Positions 21,001 through 27,275 of a stretch of DNA of 64,000 nt are shown here, one piece after another. A model generated the notes under the pieces. The model saw only the letters and a program-made list of their open reading frames with translations. It was not told where the DNA came from and did no database searches. The DNA lies in the NCBI RefSeq assembly GCF_004028635.1, contig NZ_RQJW01000003.1, forward strand, positions 186,001 to 250,000, given 5' to 3'. Origin of the DNA: Streptomyces cyaneus. Its GTDB lineage: Bacteria; Actinomycetota; Actinomycetes; Streptomycetales; Streptomycetaceae. The stretch's first letter is position 1. The number at the start of each line of letters is the position of its first letter. The translations under genes and the position numbers were made by a program.

Positions 21001-22978
21001 TCAGTGCCAGCACATGCCCGGCCAGCGCGGCCACGGTGTCATGGTCGCGCAACACGCGCGGCTCCACCGCGACGGAGAAGGCGTCCTCGATCCCCGCGAG
21101 CACCGCCATCGCCTTCAGCGAGGAGCCCCCGAGGGCGAAGAACCGGACGTCCGGGTCGATGTCCGCCGGCGCGAGGTCAAGCGTCCGCGCCCAGATCCCC
21201 CGGACCACGTCCTCGACGTCCCGCCGCGAACGCGGCACAGGTCCCTGCGGACCGCGCCCTTCCTGCCGAGCGGGCGAGCCCCCTGTCGGGGCGTGCAAGC
21301 CCTCTGCCCGCGCGGCCGACAGCCGCTCCTCGATCGCCGCGTAGGCACCGGCCTCGAACCGCGCGCGCATCACAGCGCGCCGCAGCTTGCCGCTCGTCGT
21401 CCGGGGAAACGCGCCGGGCGGCAGGGGCAACACCCGTACGTCGTCGTGGCCCAGCGCCTGCCGGACCCGGGCCGCCGCCGCGTCGAGCACCGCAACGGCC
21501 GCGGCCGGGGCGAGCCGCGCCCACTGCACGAACACCACCACCCGATCGCTCCCGGCGTCGGGGTCGGTGGAGCCGATCGCTGCCACCGTTCCGCCGGGCA
21601 GTCCCGGAGTTGCGGCGACGGTCTCTTCGAGATCGGGTGCGTGGAAGGTGCGGCCGCCGACGAAGACGACGTCCTTGTGGCGGCCGGTGACGCACAGCCG
21701 GCCCCCGCTCAGGAAGCCGAGGTCGCCGGTGCGCAGCCAGCCCCCGCAGAACGCGGCCGCGCTCGCCTCGGGGGCGCGATGATAGCCACGTGCGACCTGC
21801 GGACCGCGTACCTCGATGTGACCGACCCGCCGGTCGCCGAGCGGCTTGCCCGAATCGTCGGTGACACGGATCTCGCAGTCCGGCACCGGACGGCCCAGGT
21901 CCATCAACTCGACGGCGTCCGGGCCGGGTTCCGCGGGGACGGCCCGGCCACGGCTCAGCGCCTTCCGGTCCAGGCGCAGGGGCTCGGCGATCTCCCCGAG
22001 CGGGGGCACGGTCACGGCGAGTGTGGCCTCGGCCAGTCCGTACACGGGAAGCATCGCCCTGGCGTCCAGCCCCGCCGCACCCGCCCGGGCGGTGAACTCC
22101 CGCCACACGCGCGGTGCGATCGGCTCGGCTCCCACGAGCATCAGCCGTACGGAGCTCAGGTCCAGTCCGGCCCAGGTGCCGGCCGGCACCCGCCGCGTCG
22201 CCAGCGCCAGCGCGAAGTTCGCTGCCGACAGCAGGGTCGCCCGGTGCCGGGCCACCGCCTCCAGCCAGCGGGTGGGGCGCTTGGCGAAGGTCAGCGGTTC
22301 CAGTCGCACCTGCTTCAGACGTGCCGCCATGGGGACGAGGTGGGTGCCTATCAGGCCCATGTCGTGGAAGTACGGCATCCAGGTCGCCACCACGTCGTCC
22401 GACGTGATCGCCATGGCGGCGCGGATCTGCCGGAGGTTGGCGAGCACGGCCTCGTGGGTGAGTTCGACGCCCTTCGGGGTGCCGGTGCTGCCGGACGAGA
22501 ACTGCAGGAAGGCGAGATCCTGTGCGTCGCGGCAGGGCGGCGAGTGCAACGGGCCGGCCTCGCGCAGCACGTCCACGCGCAGGGCGCGCACGGGGCCCGG
22601 AATCTCGGCGAGCAGGGTTTCGGTGGCGGCGTCCACCACGACGGCGGGCCTGCCGAGGAACTCCCACACCGGCCCCACCCGGCGGGCCTCCGGGGCGAGC
22701 GGCACGGGCACGAGCCCCGCCGCCAGCGCTCCCCAGAACATCGGCTGGAAGTCCTCGCCGAGATCAGCGACGAGTGGCACGGGGGTGCCGGGTTCCAGTC
22801 CCGCCGCGCGCAGGCCCCCCGCCACGCGCAGTGCGTCGTCGCGGAGTTCGGCGAAGGTGACGGGGCGCTCGCTGCCGTCCCCCCGGACATGGACGACGAC
22901 CTGACCGGGCGTCTCCTCGGCGGCGTGCAGCAGTATGTCGAGGAGCGTGCCGGCGCTGCGGCGCCCGGGAGTCGACAT
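10829..22978 (-). CDS. FAAL-PKS-NRPS megasynthase with AAR-like terminal domain
   Basis: A 4049-aa single-chain assembly line. Domain order with key residues: FAAL 1-560; ACP1 580-665 (S620); KS 695-1115 (C862, H997, H1036); AT 1205-1490 (S1302, HAFH 1402-1405); KR 1780-1975; ACP2 2035-2115 (S2074); C1 2130-2560 (HHSAADG); A 2570-3085; PCP 3120-3195 (S3153); C2 3210-3640 (HHLIGDG); AAR-like 3655-4045. No DH, ER, MT, TE or standard SDR-type R domain is seen. Predicted chemistry: activate a fatty acid, extend once with malonyl-CoA, ketoreduce, condense with one amino acid, release reductively. ATG 22978 has AGGAAGGAAAC just upstream. It lies 91 bp downstream of the SARP gene on the same strand and probably responds to it. 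A phosphopantetheinyl transferase must come from elsewhere. Confidence 0.93.
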   Translation of the reverse strand: MSTPGRRSAGTLLDILLHAAEETPGQVVVHVRGDGSERPVTFAELRDDALRVAGGLRAAGLEPGTPVPLVADLGEDFQPMFWGALAAGLVPVPLAPEARRVGPVWEFLGRPAVVVDAATETLLAEIPGPVRALRVDVLREAGPLHSPPCRDAQDLAFLQFSSGSTGTPKGVELTHEAVLANLRQIRAAMAITSDDVVATWMPYFHDMGLIGTHLVPMAARLKQVRLEPLTFAKRPTRWLEAVARHRATLLSAANFALALATRRVPAGTWAGLDLSSVRLMLVGAEPIAPRVWREFTARAGAAGLDARAMLPVYGLAEATLAVTVPPLGEIAEPLRLDRKALSRGRAVPAEPGPDAVELMDLGRPVPDCEIRVTDDSGKPLGDRRVGHIEVRGPQVARGYHRAPEASAAAFCGGWLRTGDLGFLSGGRLCVTGRHKDVVFVGGRTFHAPDLEETVAATPGLPGGTVAAIGSTDPDAGSDRVVVFVQWARLAPAAAVAVLDAAAARVRQALGHDDVRVLPLPPGAFPRTTSGKLRRAVMRARFEAGAYAAIEERLSAARAEGLHAPTGGSPARQEGRGPQGPVPRSRRDVEDVVRGIWARTLDLAPADIDPDVRFFALGGSSLKAMAVLAGIEDAFSVAVEPRVLRDHDTVAALAGHVLALIASRGRGVGEEAAINLGASTDAGRAPLSSAGDAGNRGPVAVLGMACRFPGAETPEAFWELLVSGRDTVTAVPEGRWDGRESAPGAPGLFGSFLPEPADFDAACFGMDDDEARATDPQARIFLELAHEALERSGYVGPRRTGRRIGVFAALGDSGYREILAAATDGDLAAHPGALTGNLPNLIAARLSQALDLDGPALAVDTACSSALVALHLARRSLLSGECDVAVVGGVQLALTATGHRLLARAGALSPTGGSRPFGAAADGIVPGEGGAALVLARLDDALRDGDPLLALVRGTAVNNDGRSLSLLAPNPRTQREVITQAYGECRIDPQTVSYVEAHGTGTPVGDPVEAQSLGHAFPPRTDGLPRLLGSVKANIGHLLNAAGLPGLVKTVLALQHRQVPPSPSSTPPAPYLQRVAPGFELATELREWRAPGPLIAGVNAFGFGGTNAHAVLEEAPGRTTAAGPVARGPHLLTLSARSADALRASAADLAGYLRAHPDLPEADICATVNTARDDGRHRLAVAADGDLADRLDTAARTADFTVARSSRPRTVFLLPGQGAQRPGQGRALYRSAPVFREVLDEASSLTGPVLGRSLAEWCLDPRMDPEELARTEVAQPLLVAFGVGLARQLEAWGLSVDAVAGHSVGEIAAACVTGALSLAEAVGFAAERGRLVGELALPGAMAAVRGDEDTVAGLVAASGGSLGVAAVNGPEQVVISGAEEAVERALAELTGRGVATRRLRVSHAFHSPLLQPVLDPLGEAAKALTVKPAAVPMLSTVTGEWRPRLTPAYWQQHAVEPVRFGAAVAMLLEEGYDTFLELGPGNTLGGAVRAVAGAHGASDVAVSTTGHSHASARDADSSEARALLETVGRLWTRGAPLDRAALHGTSQAAGRPRVPVPTYPFQRTRYWPREADTAAAVRRLEWRDAPLTPAAGPHAVRLIGGDQVLGRTLAERLLDRGVTVLGDDVAHGSSAASADTVVWLGAEHAAGDGSRQAPDAAASAAVAALRHALALLTADCSRLLVVTEDAYVIGASPNPARPAQALLHGFTLALPQEHPGLAARSLDLSSRDPLDARVDALERELYSAHEPGADGAVAWRAGRRLSRTPVDVTGAPTAPTALRPDGTYLITGGAGGLGSALARDLAGRGACELILTGRSETAPDDLLSDLRAHGARARYHAADVSDEAAVHALFAELPPLDGVFHAAGTVRPGSLRSKADGETEQVLAAKVRGTVLLAEALRRHGHEPAVCVAFSSVSSVLPGLAGALGDYAAANAFLDAFAASERAAGRPWQSIGFGPVADAGLAAGSPAQQRLRARGLSPMSTRAAITALRTAVATDAAHVLVTRTAASAPLEAAAAADRTHVSVPPAPSGLPVGDGAVTEPTRITDLIRRLLADSLHRAPEDIGDDEQFLGLGLDSLTAVDLARRLETELGLPLPATLLFEYRTVGELTAHLSGQRPTTPVAPAAVSRDQDDTPRPLTPLQLAFLTTEALYEGVTAYGYIRQTVRGPLDPDLLGRALAHLTARHPMLRLRITTDGTPPRQYTAPTDPDVRAPRWYEVHQPDDTALPLPDLEQRLYNRPFDLTTEDPVRAVLVRDRRDAHLAHLLLVVHHSAADGFSLKVLCEELWSLYTALAEDRSPRELPLQKAEFTEYVAFANTERQSSAFTRDQQYWRDRIAEHTTAAPAAALPYDGDPDALPTPPLTHHQTGIDASLTAALREVAARHEVTLFHLLLAVYGRCLARWGGQRAVAVNVARARREAPLPGIDRLVGPLADTLPVFATIDPAEPVTLLAGRLQRIWQEAESHATLGSPDIAALLPATGPAPRTVAPAGFSFARFPVSHGRDWPVTVTPTAAATASAATRLGLLCWESDATLHFSWNHPAHLFRPETVERLAAEYVEELHAAAGQSIDADGHHSRAGIVDRLSARFRATPRAVAVDTGRTTLTYAELDAASGALAARLHANGVRPGDLVGLLTEPGADTVLGVVGILRAGAGWVPLDATHPVARLRDQVQRTGVGAVVCHAATREAVAALDGITPVAADDTPPATPSPATPSRVEPPPADPDAIAYVIFTSGSTGRPKAVPITHRSMLNYLDWSLTTFGYRPGDRLVQTASVCFDASVRQLLAPLLAGATIHTLTRDLLRDPEALLDRIVDDRITVWSSVPTLWERLLTAAETRARQDGTPPDLSALRWVHVGGEALPAAHVRRWFDLLDACGGPVHRVSNLYGPTEATINATCHIIDTRPADDVRQLPIGRPVAGTELAVVTEDGRPCAADEPGELLIAGTGLTPGYLGEPQLTAEAFVERGGRRWYRSGDRVRRTTDGVLEFLGRLDDQVKVRGHRVELGEVEAALLTHPDLARAAVLLVAGRLVAYVEPRPGADEPDAREVRAFLSRVLPPYMLPGPIRSISAMPLTGTGKIDRNLLARTSEEGADLAPEIPETPEASESLESPESPESPPSGPGTPPTTPTEHTLARIWSTLLDVPEVTREDDFFELGGDSIMVLELFARLRKELPAVPRPTTVYTHRTLSALASALDTAADATPDPTEEAAPAQPAGPFPLTPSQRGFLLAETINPGAGSGWLARFRLSGPLRHDVFQRAVDVLVARHPMLRTVFPAGARPPVQQELPDSLRLPVETETLAHPDLLEQRIAEEARRRLEPWAWPLLRLRLLTVAPGDHVLLVHAHHLIGDGYSAALLARELLTAYDRLERGLPHGLASLDSTFRDHVAQSAVGPHWLGPEAEEYRARLRAPYTPPVLRRPTADDPDGQPAFHTTGFTLDAVTAQGLRRLARAAHRTLYAPLLTAYYRALVELTGRRDLLLGLAVTGREDSTVDAHRVFGPFAEAVALRPAAPTDAHEEVQPPAFDEDLKRLAAEADSARAEGPSEVRTAAGLPRHAQFFFTFLDFTALGSEEGGSLTLHADETDTALAPPPLGTDVFLAVRPVANSEALRVTVRASAAALTTAEVARFTQEMWRQLRDALSEASSDPDPDPAPAWSIRRPRPRLDAALVGYLPAPAHLAALAGLPHDSPGLGREAVRALLFPDGRARLLEQTRTPLGNSGFVALPLFADELAPAADLGARTARAVEQAASLGARCVSLAGMIPSLTGYGYDVLRETTTSAAITTGHASTTVAVTKTVHSALAATGRSLDDLALAVVGCGSIGTSSLRLLLATASRPPARLLLCDLPGSTVRLERLAADLSSEHPAMSVQVVESGRTLPAPVYDADVIVTAVSGATALLQVDRLRPGTIVVDDSFPHCFDTASALDRMSRDQDVLVVGGGLLALDSTDTQLSEDLPTVASAGFAMRPGIAGTLASCRLESLLHAHLGDCGRDPSALPLIHGLVDLPRARAHWDAAEDAGVRPAPLHLLDRVIAEGSGLPLRPSDAIPGPDPAGRRHR
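12059..13351 (-). other. Terminal condensation domain C2
   Basis: Residues 3210-3640. The LTPSQRGFLLAETINP start, the intact HAHHLIGDGYS active-site segment (3336-3346) and the downstream TGREDSTVD and FTFLDF blocks show a full C-type domain. It follows the only PCP and has no A or PCP after it, so a normal acceptor is missing. It may use a free amine, cyclise the chain, or only pass it to the reductase domain. Confidence 0.8.
13394..16591 (-). other. Megasynthase NRPS module: C1-A-PCP
   Basis: Residues 2130-3195. C1 has VVHHSAADGFS near 2264-2274. The A domain has FTSGSTGRPK (2727-2736), NLYGPTEATINAT near 2879-2891 and the catalytic lysine in GTGKIDR (K3072). By hand alignment to GrsA, the ten specificity positions read D-A-R-S-H-G-L-I-N-K; D235 implies an alpha-amino acid, but I cannot match the set to a known substrate. 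PCP has LGGDSIMVL with S3153. Confidence 0.85.
13650..13711. repeat. Degenerate 9-base repeat in A-PCP linker
   Basis: A run of GATTCAGGG-like units, seen in protein as repeated S/T-P-E dipeptides around residues 3090-3112 (PETPEASESLESPESPES). It codes a flexible, acidic, proline-rich linker between the A and PCP domains. Such repeats change length easily by slippage without breaking frame, because the unit is a multiple of three. Confidence 0.7.
16634..20896 (-). other. Megasynthase PKS module: KS-AT-KR-ACP2
   Basis: Residues 695-2115. KS has DTACSSALVA (C862), EAHGTGTPVGDP (H997) and GHLLNAAG (H1036), so it looks active. AT has GHSVGE with S1302 and the HAFH tetrad, which predicts malonyl-CoA. 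KR has the NADPH loop GGAGGLG near 1787-1793 and Y1926 in the GDYAAANA stretch. The LDD motif of B-type ketoreductases is absent (VRP in its place), so stereochemistry is open. No DH or ER lies between AT and KR. ACP2 carries GLDSLTAV with S2074. Confidence 0.9.
20984..22978 (-). other. Megasynthase loading module: FAAL + ACP1
   Basis: Residues 1-665. The adenylation domain shows SSGSTGTPKG at about 161-170 and PYFHDMGLIG near 202-211, the latter a hallmark of fatty acyl-AMP ligases; LRTGDLG near 415 and a C-terminal lysine in TTSGKLRR near 528-535 complete it. FAALs adenylate a free fatty acid and load it on a carrier protein without CoA. The following carrier has LGGSSLKAM with the phosphopantetheine serine at 620. 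Chain length cannot be read from the sequence. Confidence 0.88.
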
Positions 22979-23069
22979 GCGTTTCCTTCCTCATCGCACT
23001 GGGCCAGGGCCCGCGGACGCGCCGTGCCGTGCCGTGCCGGAGTCCGGTGTCGGGCAGGAGCGTTGTCGA

Positions 23070-25088
23070 TCATTCACCTGTACGACGACGAGTTTCGTCA
23101 AACCGTTCACGTGTGCGACCGAGGGCGTCGGCCAGGTCGGCCAGGTGTCCCGAGACAGGACCCAGCGTGAGCAGGCCGCTGCCCGCGCCTGCCAGTTCGT
23201 GCGTCGCCGGGGTGAGGGCGGTGTGGGCGCGCTCCATGGTGTGCCGGTCGCCGAGGGTCAGCGCCGCTCGGGCGGTGAGGCACCACAGGGCTTCCTGGAG
23301 GAGGTCGCGGGGTGGGTCGGGCGTCGCGCGGAGGGCCTCGGCTGCCTCGGGGCGGTGGTCCTGGTCGAGGAGGAGCAGGGGGCGCGCCCAAGGGGCGTAG
23401 GGGCCCCAGTCCGTGTGTGGGTCGAAGCGGAGGGGCAGGGCGTGCCGCACGCGCAGGCACAGCAGCGCGAGCGGCAGCAGGCCGTCGGCGAGGCCCGGCA
23501 TGCCCGCGCCGTCCAGCAGGGTGGCCGAGCCCCGGTAGGCCGCCTCCACTTCCGCCGCCGGTGCCCGGCCGGTGGCGTCCAGCCGCAGTGCGGCGTACCA
23601 CCCGGTGAACACACCCACCAGCGGCGCCTCGTGACGTACGGCCAGCGCGTCCGCGGCGGCCGCATGGCGGTCGGCGGCGGTGAAGTCCCCCAGCGCGCTG
23701 CGGGCCTGCAGCCGGACGAGGTGGCCGAGGATCTCGAACGTGGCCAGGCCGTGCCGGGCGGAGAGCGCGACCAGTTCGGCACCGATCTCGTCCCGGCGGG
23801 GCGCCAGCCCGGTGCGGTCGAAGCACTGCATGAAGGCTGCGTTGAGGGCGAACGCCAGCAGCGCCGGATCGTCCAGCCGGCGGGCGATCTCCTCGGCCTG
23901 GCGGGCGGCCTGCGGGCCACGGGCGAGCGGGGTGCCGCGCGACTCCAGGGCGATCGTGGCGAGCAGGCGGGCCTTGGCCGGTTCATGGCCTTCGGCGGGC
24001 AGGGCGGTGAGGGTGCGCTCGGCGGCCGCGACCACGCGTGCGGTCTGTTCGGGGTCGTCGAGGCGGGTCCAGATGGCGGGGACGTCGTAGGCGCCGATCA
24101 CCCGGGCGGTCAGTTCGGGGTCGCCCAGTTCCTCGGCGGCCGCGATCGCCGCGACCCGGTGCTCTCGGGCGGCCGGCAGTCCGCTGCCTCCGGTGACGGC
24201 GAGGTTGCGCAGCAGGCCGGTCGTGGACTCCAGGCGGGCCCGGGCGTCGGGGGCGACGGTGCGGTCGTAGGTGGCGGTGACCTGCTCCCAGACCCGGCCG
24301 GCGGGATGGTCGAGCGCCTGGCCGAGGTGGTCGGCCTGGTGCAGGATGTCCGCCTCCAGGGAGCGCAGGGCGGGGCCCGGGTCGATGCCCAGCTGCTCGG
24401 CCAGCAGCGCGCGGGCCCTGCGCAGCACGTCCAGCGCGTCGGCCTGCCGGCCCGTGCGATACAAGGCCAGGGCCAGCAGGCGCCAGGCATTCTCCCGCCA
24501 GGGGTGCTCGGCCGAGTGCGCCCGAAGGTCCGCGGCCGCCCGGTCGGCCTGGCCGAGGGCCAGCAGCGTCTCGGCGCGCAGTTCCACGGCGTGCAGACGC
24601 AGCTCGGCCAGGCGGCGGCTCTCGGCGCGGGCCCACGGCTGGTCGGCGAACTCCGCATAGGCGGGCCCGCGCCACCAGCCGAGCGCCTCCTCCAGCCGTG
24701 CGGTCGCATCCTCGGTCGGCAGCGTCGCGGCGGCGGCGACCGTCTGCTCGAAGCGCCAGGCGTCGACGGCGTCCGTCCCGGCGCGCAGGGCGTAGCCCGG
24801 GCCGTCGGTGACGAGCAGCCGGGCCGGGCTACGGGGCGGGCGTTCGGGTTCGAGGACCCGGCGCAGCGCGGCGACGAAGGTGCGTACGGCACCCACGGCG
24901 CCGGCGGGCGGGTCGTCCGCCCACAGGTCCTCGACCGGGCGGGAGACCGGAACGACTCGGCCGCGGGCGACGATCAGCCGGGCCAGGACCGAGCAGTGTC
25001 TCGGCCCTTTCAGGCCGATCGAGTTCCCGAATCCGTCCCAGGCGGTCACCGGCCCGAGTACGCCGAAGGCAGGGCCCACGCCTTCCAT
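23070..25088 (-). CDS. SARP-type transcriptional regulator
   Basis: 672 aa. An OmpR-like winged helix (about 5-100) ending in the DGPGYALR turn is followed by a bacterial transcriptional activation domain (about 105-250, with EALGWWRGPAYAEFA and a HPWRENAWRLLALALYRTGRQADALDVL-type helical region). The remaining 400 residues are alpha-helical and TPR-like; I see no Walker motif, so no NB-ARC ATPase as in AfsR. SARPs activate antibiotic biosynthesis genes by binding heptamer direct repeats. The megasynthase starts 91 bp downstream on the same strand, the likely target. ATG 25088 begins the wHTH directly. Confidence 0.87.
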   Translation of the reverse strand: MEGVGPAFGVLGPVTAWDGFGNSIGLKGPRHCSVLARLIVARGRVVPVSRPVEDLWADDPPAGAVGAVRTFVAALRRVLEPERPPRSPARLLVTDGPGYALRAGTDAVDAWRFEQTVAAAATLPTEDATARLEEALGWWRGPAYAEFADQPWARAESRRLAELRLHAVELRAETLLALGQADRAAADLRAHSAEHPWRENAWRLLALALYRTGRQADALDVLRRARALLAEQLGIDPGPALRSLEADILHQADHLGQALDHPAGRVWEQVTATYDRTVAPDARARLESTTGLLRNLAVTGGSGLPAAREHRVAAIAAAEELGDPELTARVIGAYDVPAIWTRLDDPEQTARVVAAAERTLTALPAEGHEPAKARLLATIALESRGTPLARGPQAARQAEEIARRLDDPALLAFALNAAFMQCFDRTGLAPRRDEIGAELVALSARHGLATFEILGHLVRLQARSALGDFTAADRHAAAADALAVRHEAPLVGVFTGWYAALRLDATGRAPAAEVEAAYRGSATLLDGAGMPGLADGLLPLALLCLRVRHALPLRFDPHTDWGPYAPWARPLLLLDQDHRPEAAEALRATPDPPRDLLQEALWCLTARAALTLGDRHTMERAHTALTPATHELAGAGSGLLTLGPVSGHLADLADALGRTRERFDETRRRTGE

Positions 25089-25121
25089 CGCCGTCCACCA
25101 CCCCGGGTCGCCGCCATGCCG

Positions 25122-25164
25122 CTGCTCGGCGCCTGCAAGTTGCTGCTCATCGCCTGCTCATCCG
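25122..25164. promoter_or_regulatory. CTGC-led repeats at about 11-bp period upstream of SARP gene
   Basis: CTGC-led units begin at 25122, 25133, 25143 and 25154. The last two are CTGCTCATC with an exact 11-bp spacing; the first two are weaker. SARP proteins bind heptamer direct repeats spaced by 11 bp or a multiple. The site lies between the SARP gene and the divergent hydrolase, so it could serve either or both. A further CTCATCGC lies at 22990-22997, ahead of the megasynthase. Confidence 0.5.
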
Positions 25165-25236
25165 CCGCCGAGAGGATCGAGGAACCCGATCTTCCCGAGG
25201 GGAATCCTCCCCCATCGCATCGAAAGGAGCGCAGCC

Positions 25237-26121
25237 GTGACACCTGTACCTGTCATCGCCGGCTTCGATCATCACCGCGTCCCGGTCGCCGACGGGGTGT
25301 CCCTGCACACGGCCGTCGGCGGCTCCGGTACGCCCGTCGTCCTGCTGCACGGTTTCCCACAGACCCACCTGATGTGGCGCCATGTGGCCGCGGACCTCGC
25401 CGCCGACCACACCGTGATCTGCCCCGACCTGCGCGGCTACGGCGCCAGCGACAAACCCGCGGAGAGCGACGGCACCGGCTACGCCAAGCGCACGATGGCC
25501 GCGGACATCGTGGCCCTGGCCCGCGAACTCGGTCACGAGCGCTTCGCGTTGGCCGGGCACGACCGTGGCGCCCTGGTGGCCTTCCGTGCCGCGCTCGACC
25601 ATCCCGACACGGTCACCCACCTGGCGTGTCTCGACGTCCTGCCGACCCTGGACATGTGGGAGGTGATGCGCGGCGTCAGCGCCGCCGTCGGCTTCCACCT
25701 CTACCTGATGGCCCAGCCGCCCGGCCTGCCCGAGCGCATGATCAGCGCAGCCCCGGACGCGTTCTTCGGCCACTTCCTCGACATCTGGACGACCGACCCG
25801 GAGGCCGTACCGGCCGAGATCCGCGCCGCCTACCTGTCGGCGTGCCGTGCGGCGGTGCCGTCGATCGTCGCCGACTACCGGGCCTCCGCCGGCGTCGACA
25901 TCGAGCACGACCGGGCCGACCGGGCTGCTGGAAACCGGCTGCGGATGCCGGTGAGCGTGCTCCAGCAGGACTGGGGCGCGGCCCTCGGCTTCGACGCGGC
26001 GGCGTTGTGGCGTGACTGGGCGGCCGACCTGCGGCACACCACGGTCACCTGCGGCCACTTCATGGCCGAGGAGGCGCCCGACGACATCGCGAAGGCTCTA
26101 CGGGAACTGCTCGCCCGCTGA
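25237..26121 (+). CDS. Alpha/beta hydrolase, epoxide hydrolase/haloacetate dehalogenase-like
   Basis: 294 aa. HGFPQTHLMWRHV gives the oxyanion region, GHDRGA (D109) the Asp nucleophile and CGHFMAEEAP the catalytic His. The Asp nucleophile and R110 place it with epoxide hydrolases and haloacetate dehalogenases. Compared from memory with fluoroacetate dehalogenase, the cap segment HWYF is HLYL here, so the fluoride-binding Trp is missing, as is the second Arg after the nucleophile. Defluorination is thus unlikely. GTG 25237 follows AAAGGAG at 25224-25229. It diverges from the SARP gene across 148 bp, so shared regulation is possible. Confidence 0.85.
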   Translation: MTPVPVIAGFDHHRVPVADGVSLHTAVGGSGTPVVLLHGFPQTHLMWRHVAADLAADHTVICPDLRGYGASDKPAESDGTGYAKRTMAADIVALARELGHERFALAGHDRGALVAFRAALDHPDTVTHLACLDVLPTLDMWEVMRGVSAAVGFHLYLMAQPPGLPERMISAAPDAFFGHFLDIWTTDPEAVPAEIRAAYLSACRAAVPSIVADYRASAGVDIEHDRADRAAGNRLRMPVSVLQQDWGAALGFDAAALWRDWAADLRHTTVTCGHFMAEEAPDDIAKALRELLAR

Positions 26122-26169
26122 GTACGGTGAACTGACCGGTGACCGCGCCGGTGACCGCGCCGACGGCGG

Positions 26170-27144
26170 CTACCAGCGCCCCGGTGCGGTCCCGATGATC
26201 GGTTCCGACGGTTTGCCGTCCACCCCGACCGGCACGTCACCGGCGAGCATCACCCGGTGCATGGTCCGGGGGAAGTCGAGGTGGGCGTTGTCGCTGGGGG
26301 CGAGGTGGATGGTGGCCCGGTTGTCCCAGAAGGCCACGCTGCCGGGTTCCCAGCGGAAGCGGACCGTGTACTCGGGCCGTACCGCCTGCTCCAGCAGCAT
26401 GTCGAGGATCGCCCGGCTCTCGGCCCGCGAGATGTCGGCGATCTGCTCGACGTAGTAGCCGTTGACGTACAGCACCCGCTCCCCCGTCTCCGGGTGGACG
26501 CGCACCAGCGGATGCAGCGAGGCCGTCTGATGGTCCAGCAGATGGCGGACGTACGCGTCGTCGCCGGGCCGCGGCTGGTAGCCGACGCCGAGGCGGTGCT
26601 CGACTCGCAGGCCGTCCACGAACTCCCGTACCGGGCCCGAGAGTCCGGCGTACGCGGCAGCCAGGTTCGACCAGGTGGTGTCGCCGCCGTACGGCGGTAC
26701 GGTCTCGGCGCGCAGGATCGTCGCGGCGGGCGGGTCGACGCGGGCACCGTGGTCGCAGTGCCAGCCGCGCAGCAGGGTGTGGCGTCGGCGTTGCAGCCAT
26801 TCGTCGTGCTCCATGCCGAACTTCCCGCCCAGCTCCAGCCGGTCGGCGGTCGTCTCCACCTCGGGGAAGTCCGCCGGGGAGGCACTCCCCCGCTTGCGCA
26901 GGACGACCGGTTCGCCGAAGCGGCGCGCGAACGCCACATGCCCGGCGTGGTCCAGCCGCTGCCCACGGAAGAACACCACCTTCCAGCGCAGCACCGCCGC
27001 CCGGATCGCGGCGACCACGGCGTCGTCGAGCGCTCCGGCCAGGTCGACGCCCGTGATCTCCGCCCCGATGTGTCCGGCGACCGGATTCACCTCGATCCCC
27101 GCGACCTGCTCCGTCCCGTCCGCAGTGGCCCTGTCCGTCGTCAT
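26170..27144 (-). CDS. TauD/TfdA-family Fe(II)/2-oxoglutarate dioxygenase
   Basis: 324 aa. The iron triad is intact: H129 and D131 in WHCDHGARVDP, distal H280 in WDNRATIHLA, and R297 in MHRV for 2-oxoglutarate. GGDTTWSN and DFPRTMHRV are standard TauD blocks. The family hydroxylates sulfonates, alkyl sulfates, phenoxyacetates or, in natural-product pathways, amino acids and fatty acyl groups. Substrate here is unknown; closeness to the megasynthase makes a tailoring role possible. ATG 27144 is supported by GGAG at 27150-27153; the frame stays open upstream but lacks family features. The hydrolase gene is convergent, 48 bp away. Confidence 0.87.
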   Translation of the reverse strand: MTTDRATADGTEQVAGIEVNPVAGHIGAEITGVDLAGALDDAVVAAIRAAVLRWKVVFFRGQRLDHAGHVAFARRFGEPVVLRKRGSASPADFPEVETTADRLELGGKFGMEHDEWLQRRRHTLLRGWHCDHGARVDPPAATILRAETVPPYGGDTTWSNLAAAYAGLSGPVREFVDGLRVEHRLGVGYQPRPGDDAYVRHLLDHQTASLHPLVRVHPETGERVLYVNGYYVEQIADISRAESRAILDMLLEQAVRPEYTVRFRWEPGSVAFWDNRATIHLAPSDNAHLDFPRTMHRVMLAGDVPVGVDGKPSEPIIGTAPGRW

Positions 27145-27275
27145 GCGCGCTCCGTAGGTGAGTCCGCACCGGCTCCGGTCCGAGCCGGTTCCCCGAAGAT
27201 CGTGACAGTGTTTCGCGGAGCCGGCGACAGGGCCCTTCTCCCAGTCCTTCACCCAGCCCTTCGTCAGCCCTTCGC

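Noticed and set aside
20285..23170. Long plus-strand open frames (up to about 1000 codons) opposite the megasynthase gene
   Set aside because: They are low-complexity Arg/Gly/Ala-rich translations created by GC-rich third positions of the real minus-strand gene and match no family.
25237..26121. Fluoroacetate dehalogenase call
   Set aside because: Residues that bind fluoride in that enzyme are not conserved here, so only the wider family is named.
26122..26169. Repeated GGTGACCGCGCC between hydrolase and TauD genes
   Set aside because: Two adjacent short copies in a 48-bp convergent gap; no hairpin strong enough to call a terminator.
26170..27144. Isonitrile-forming (ScoE-type) oxidase call for the TauD protein
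   Set aside because: No ScoE-like active-site text or partner genes (separate ACP, thioesterase) are present; it reads as a general TauD enzyme.
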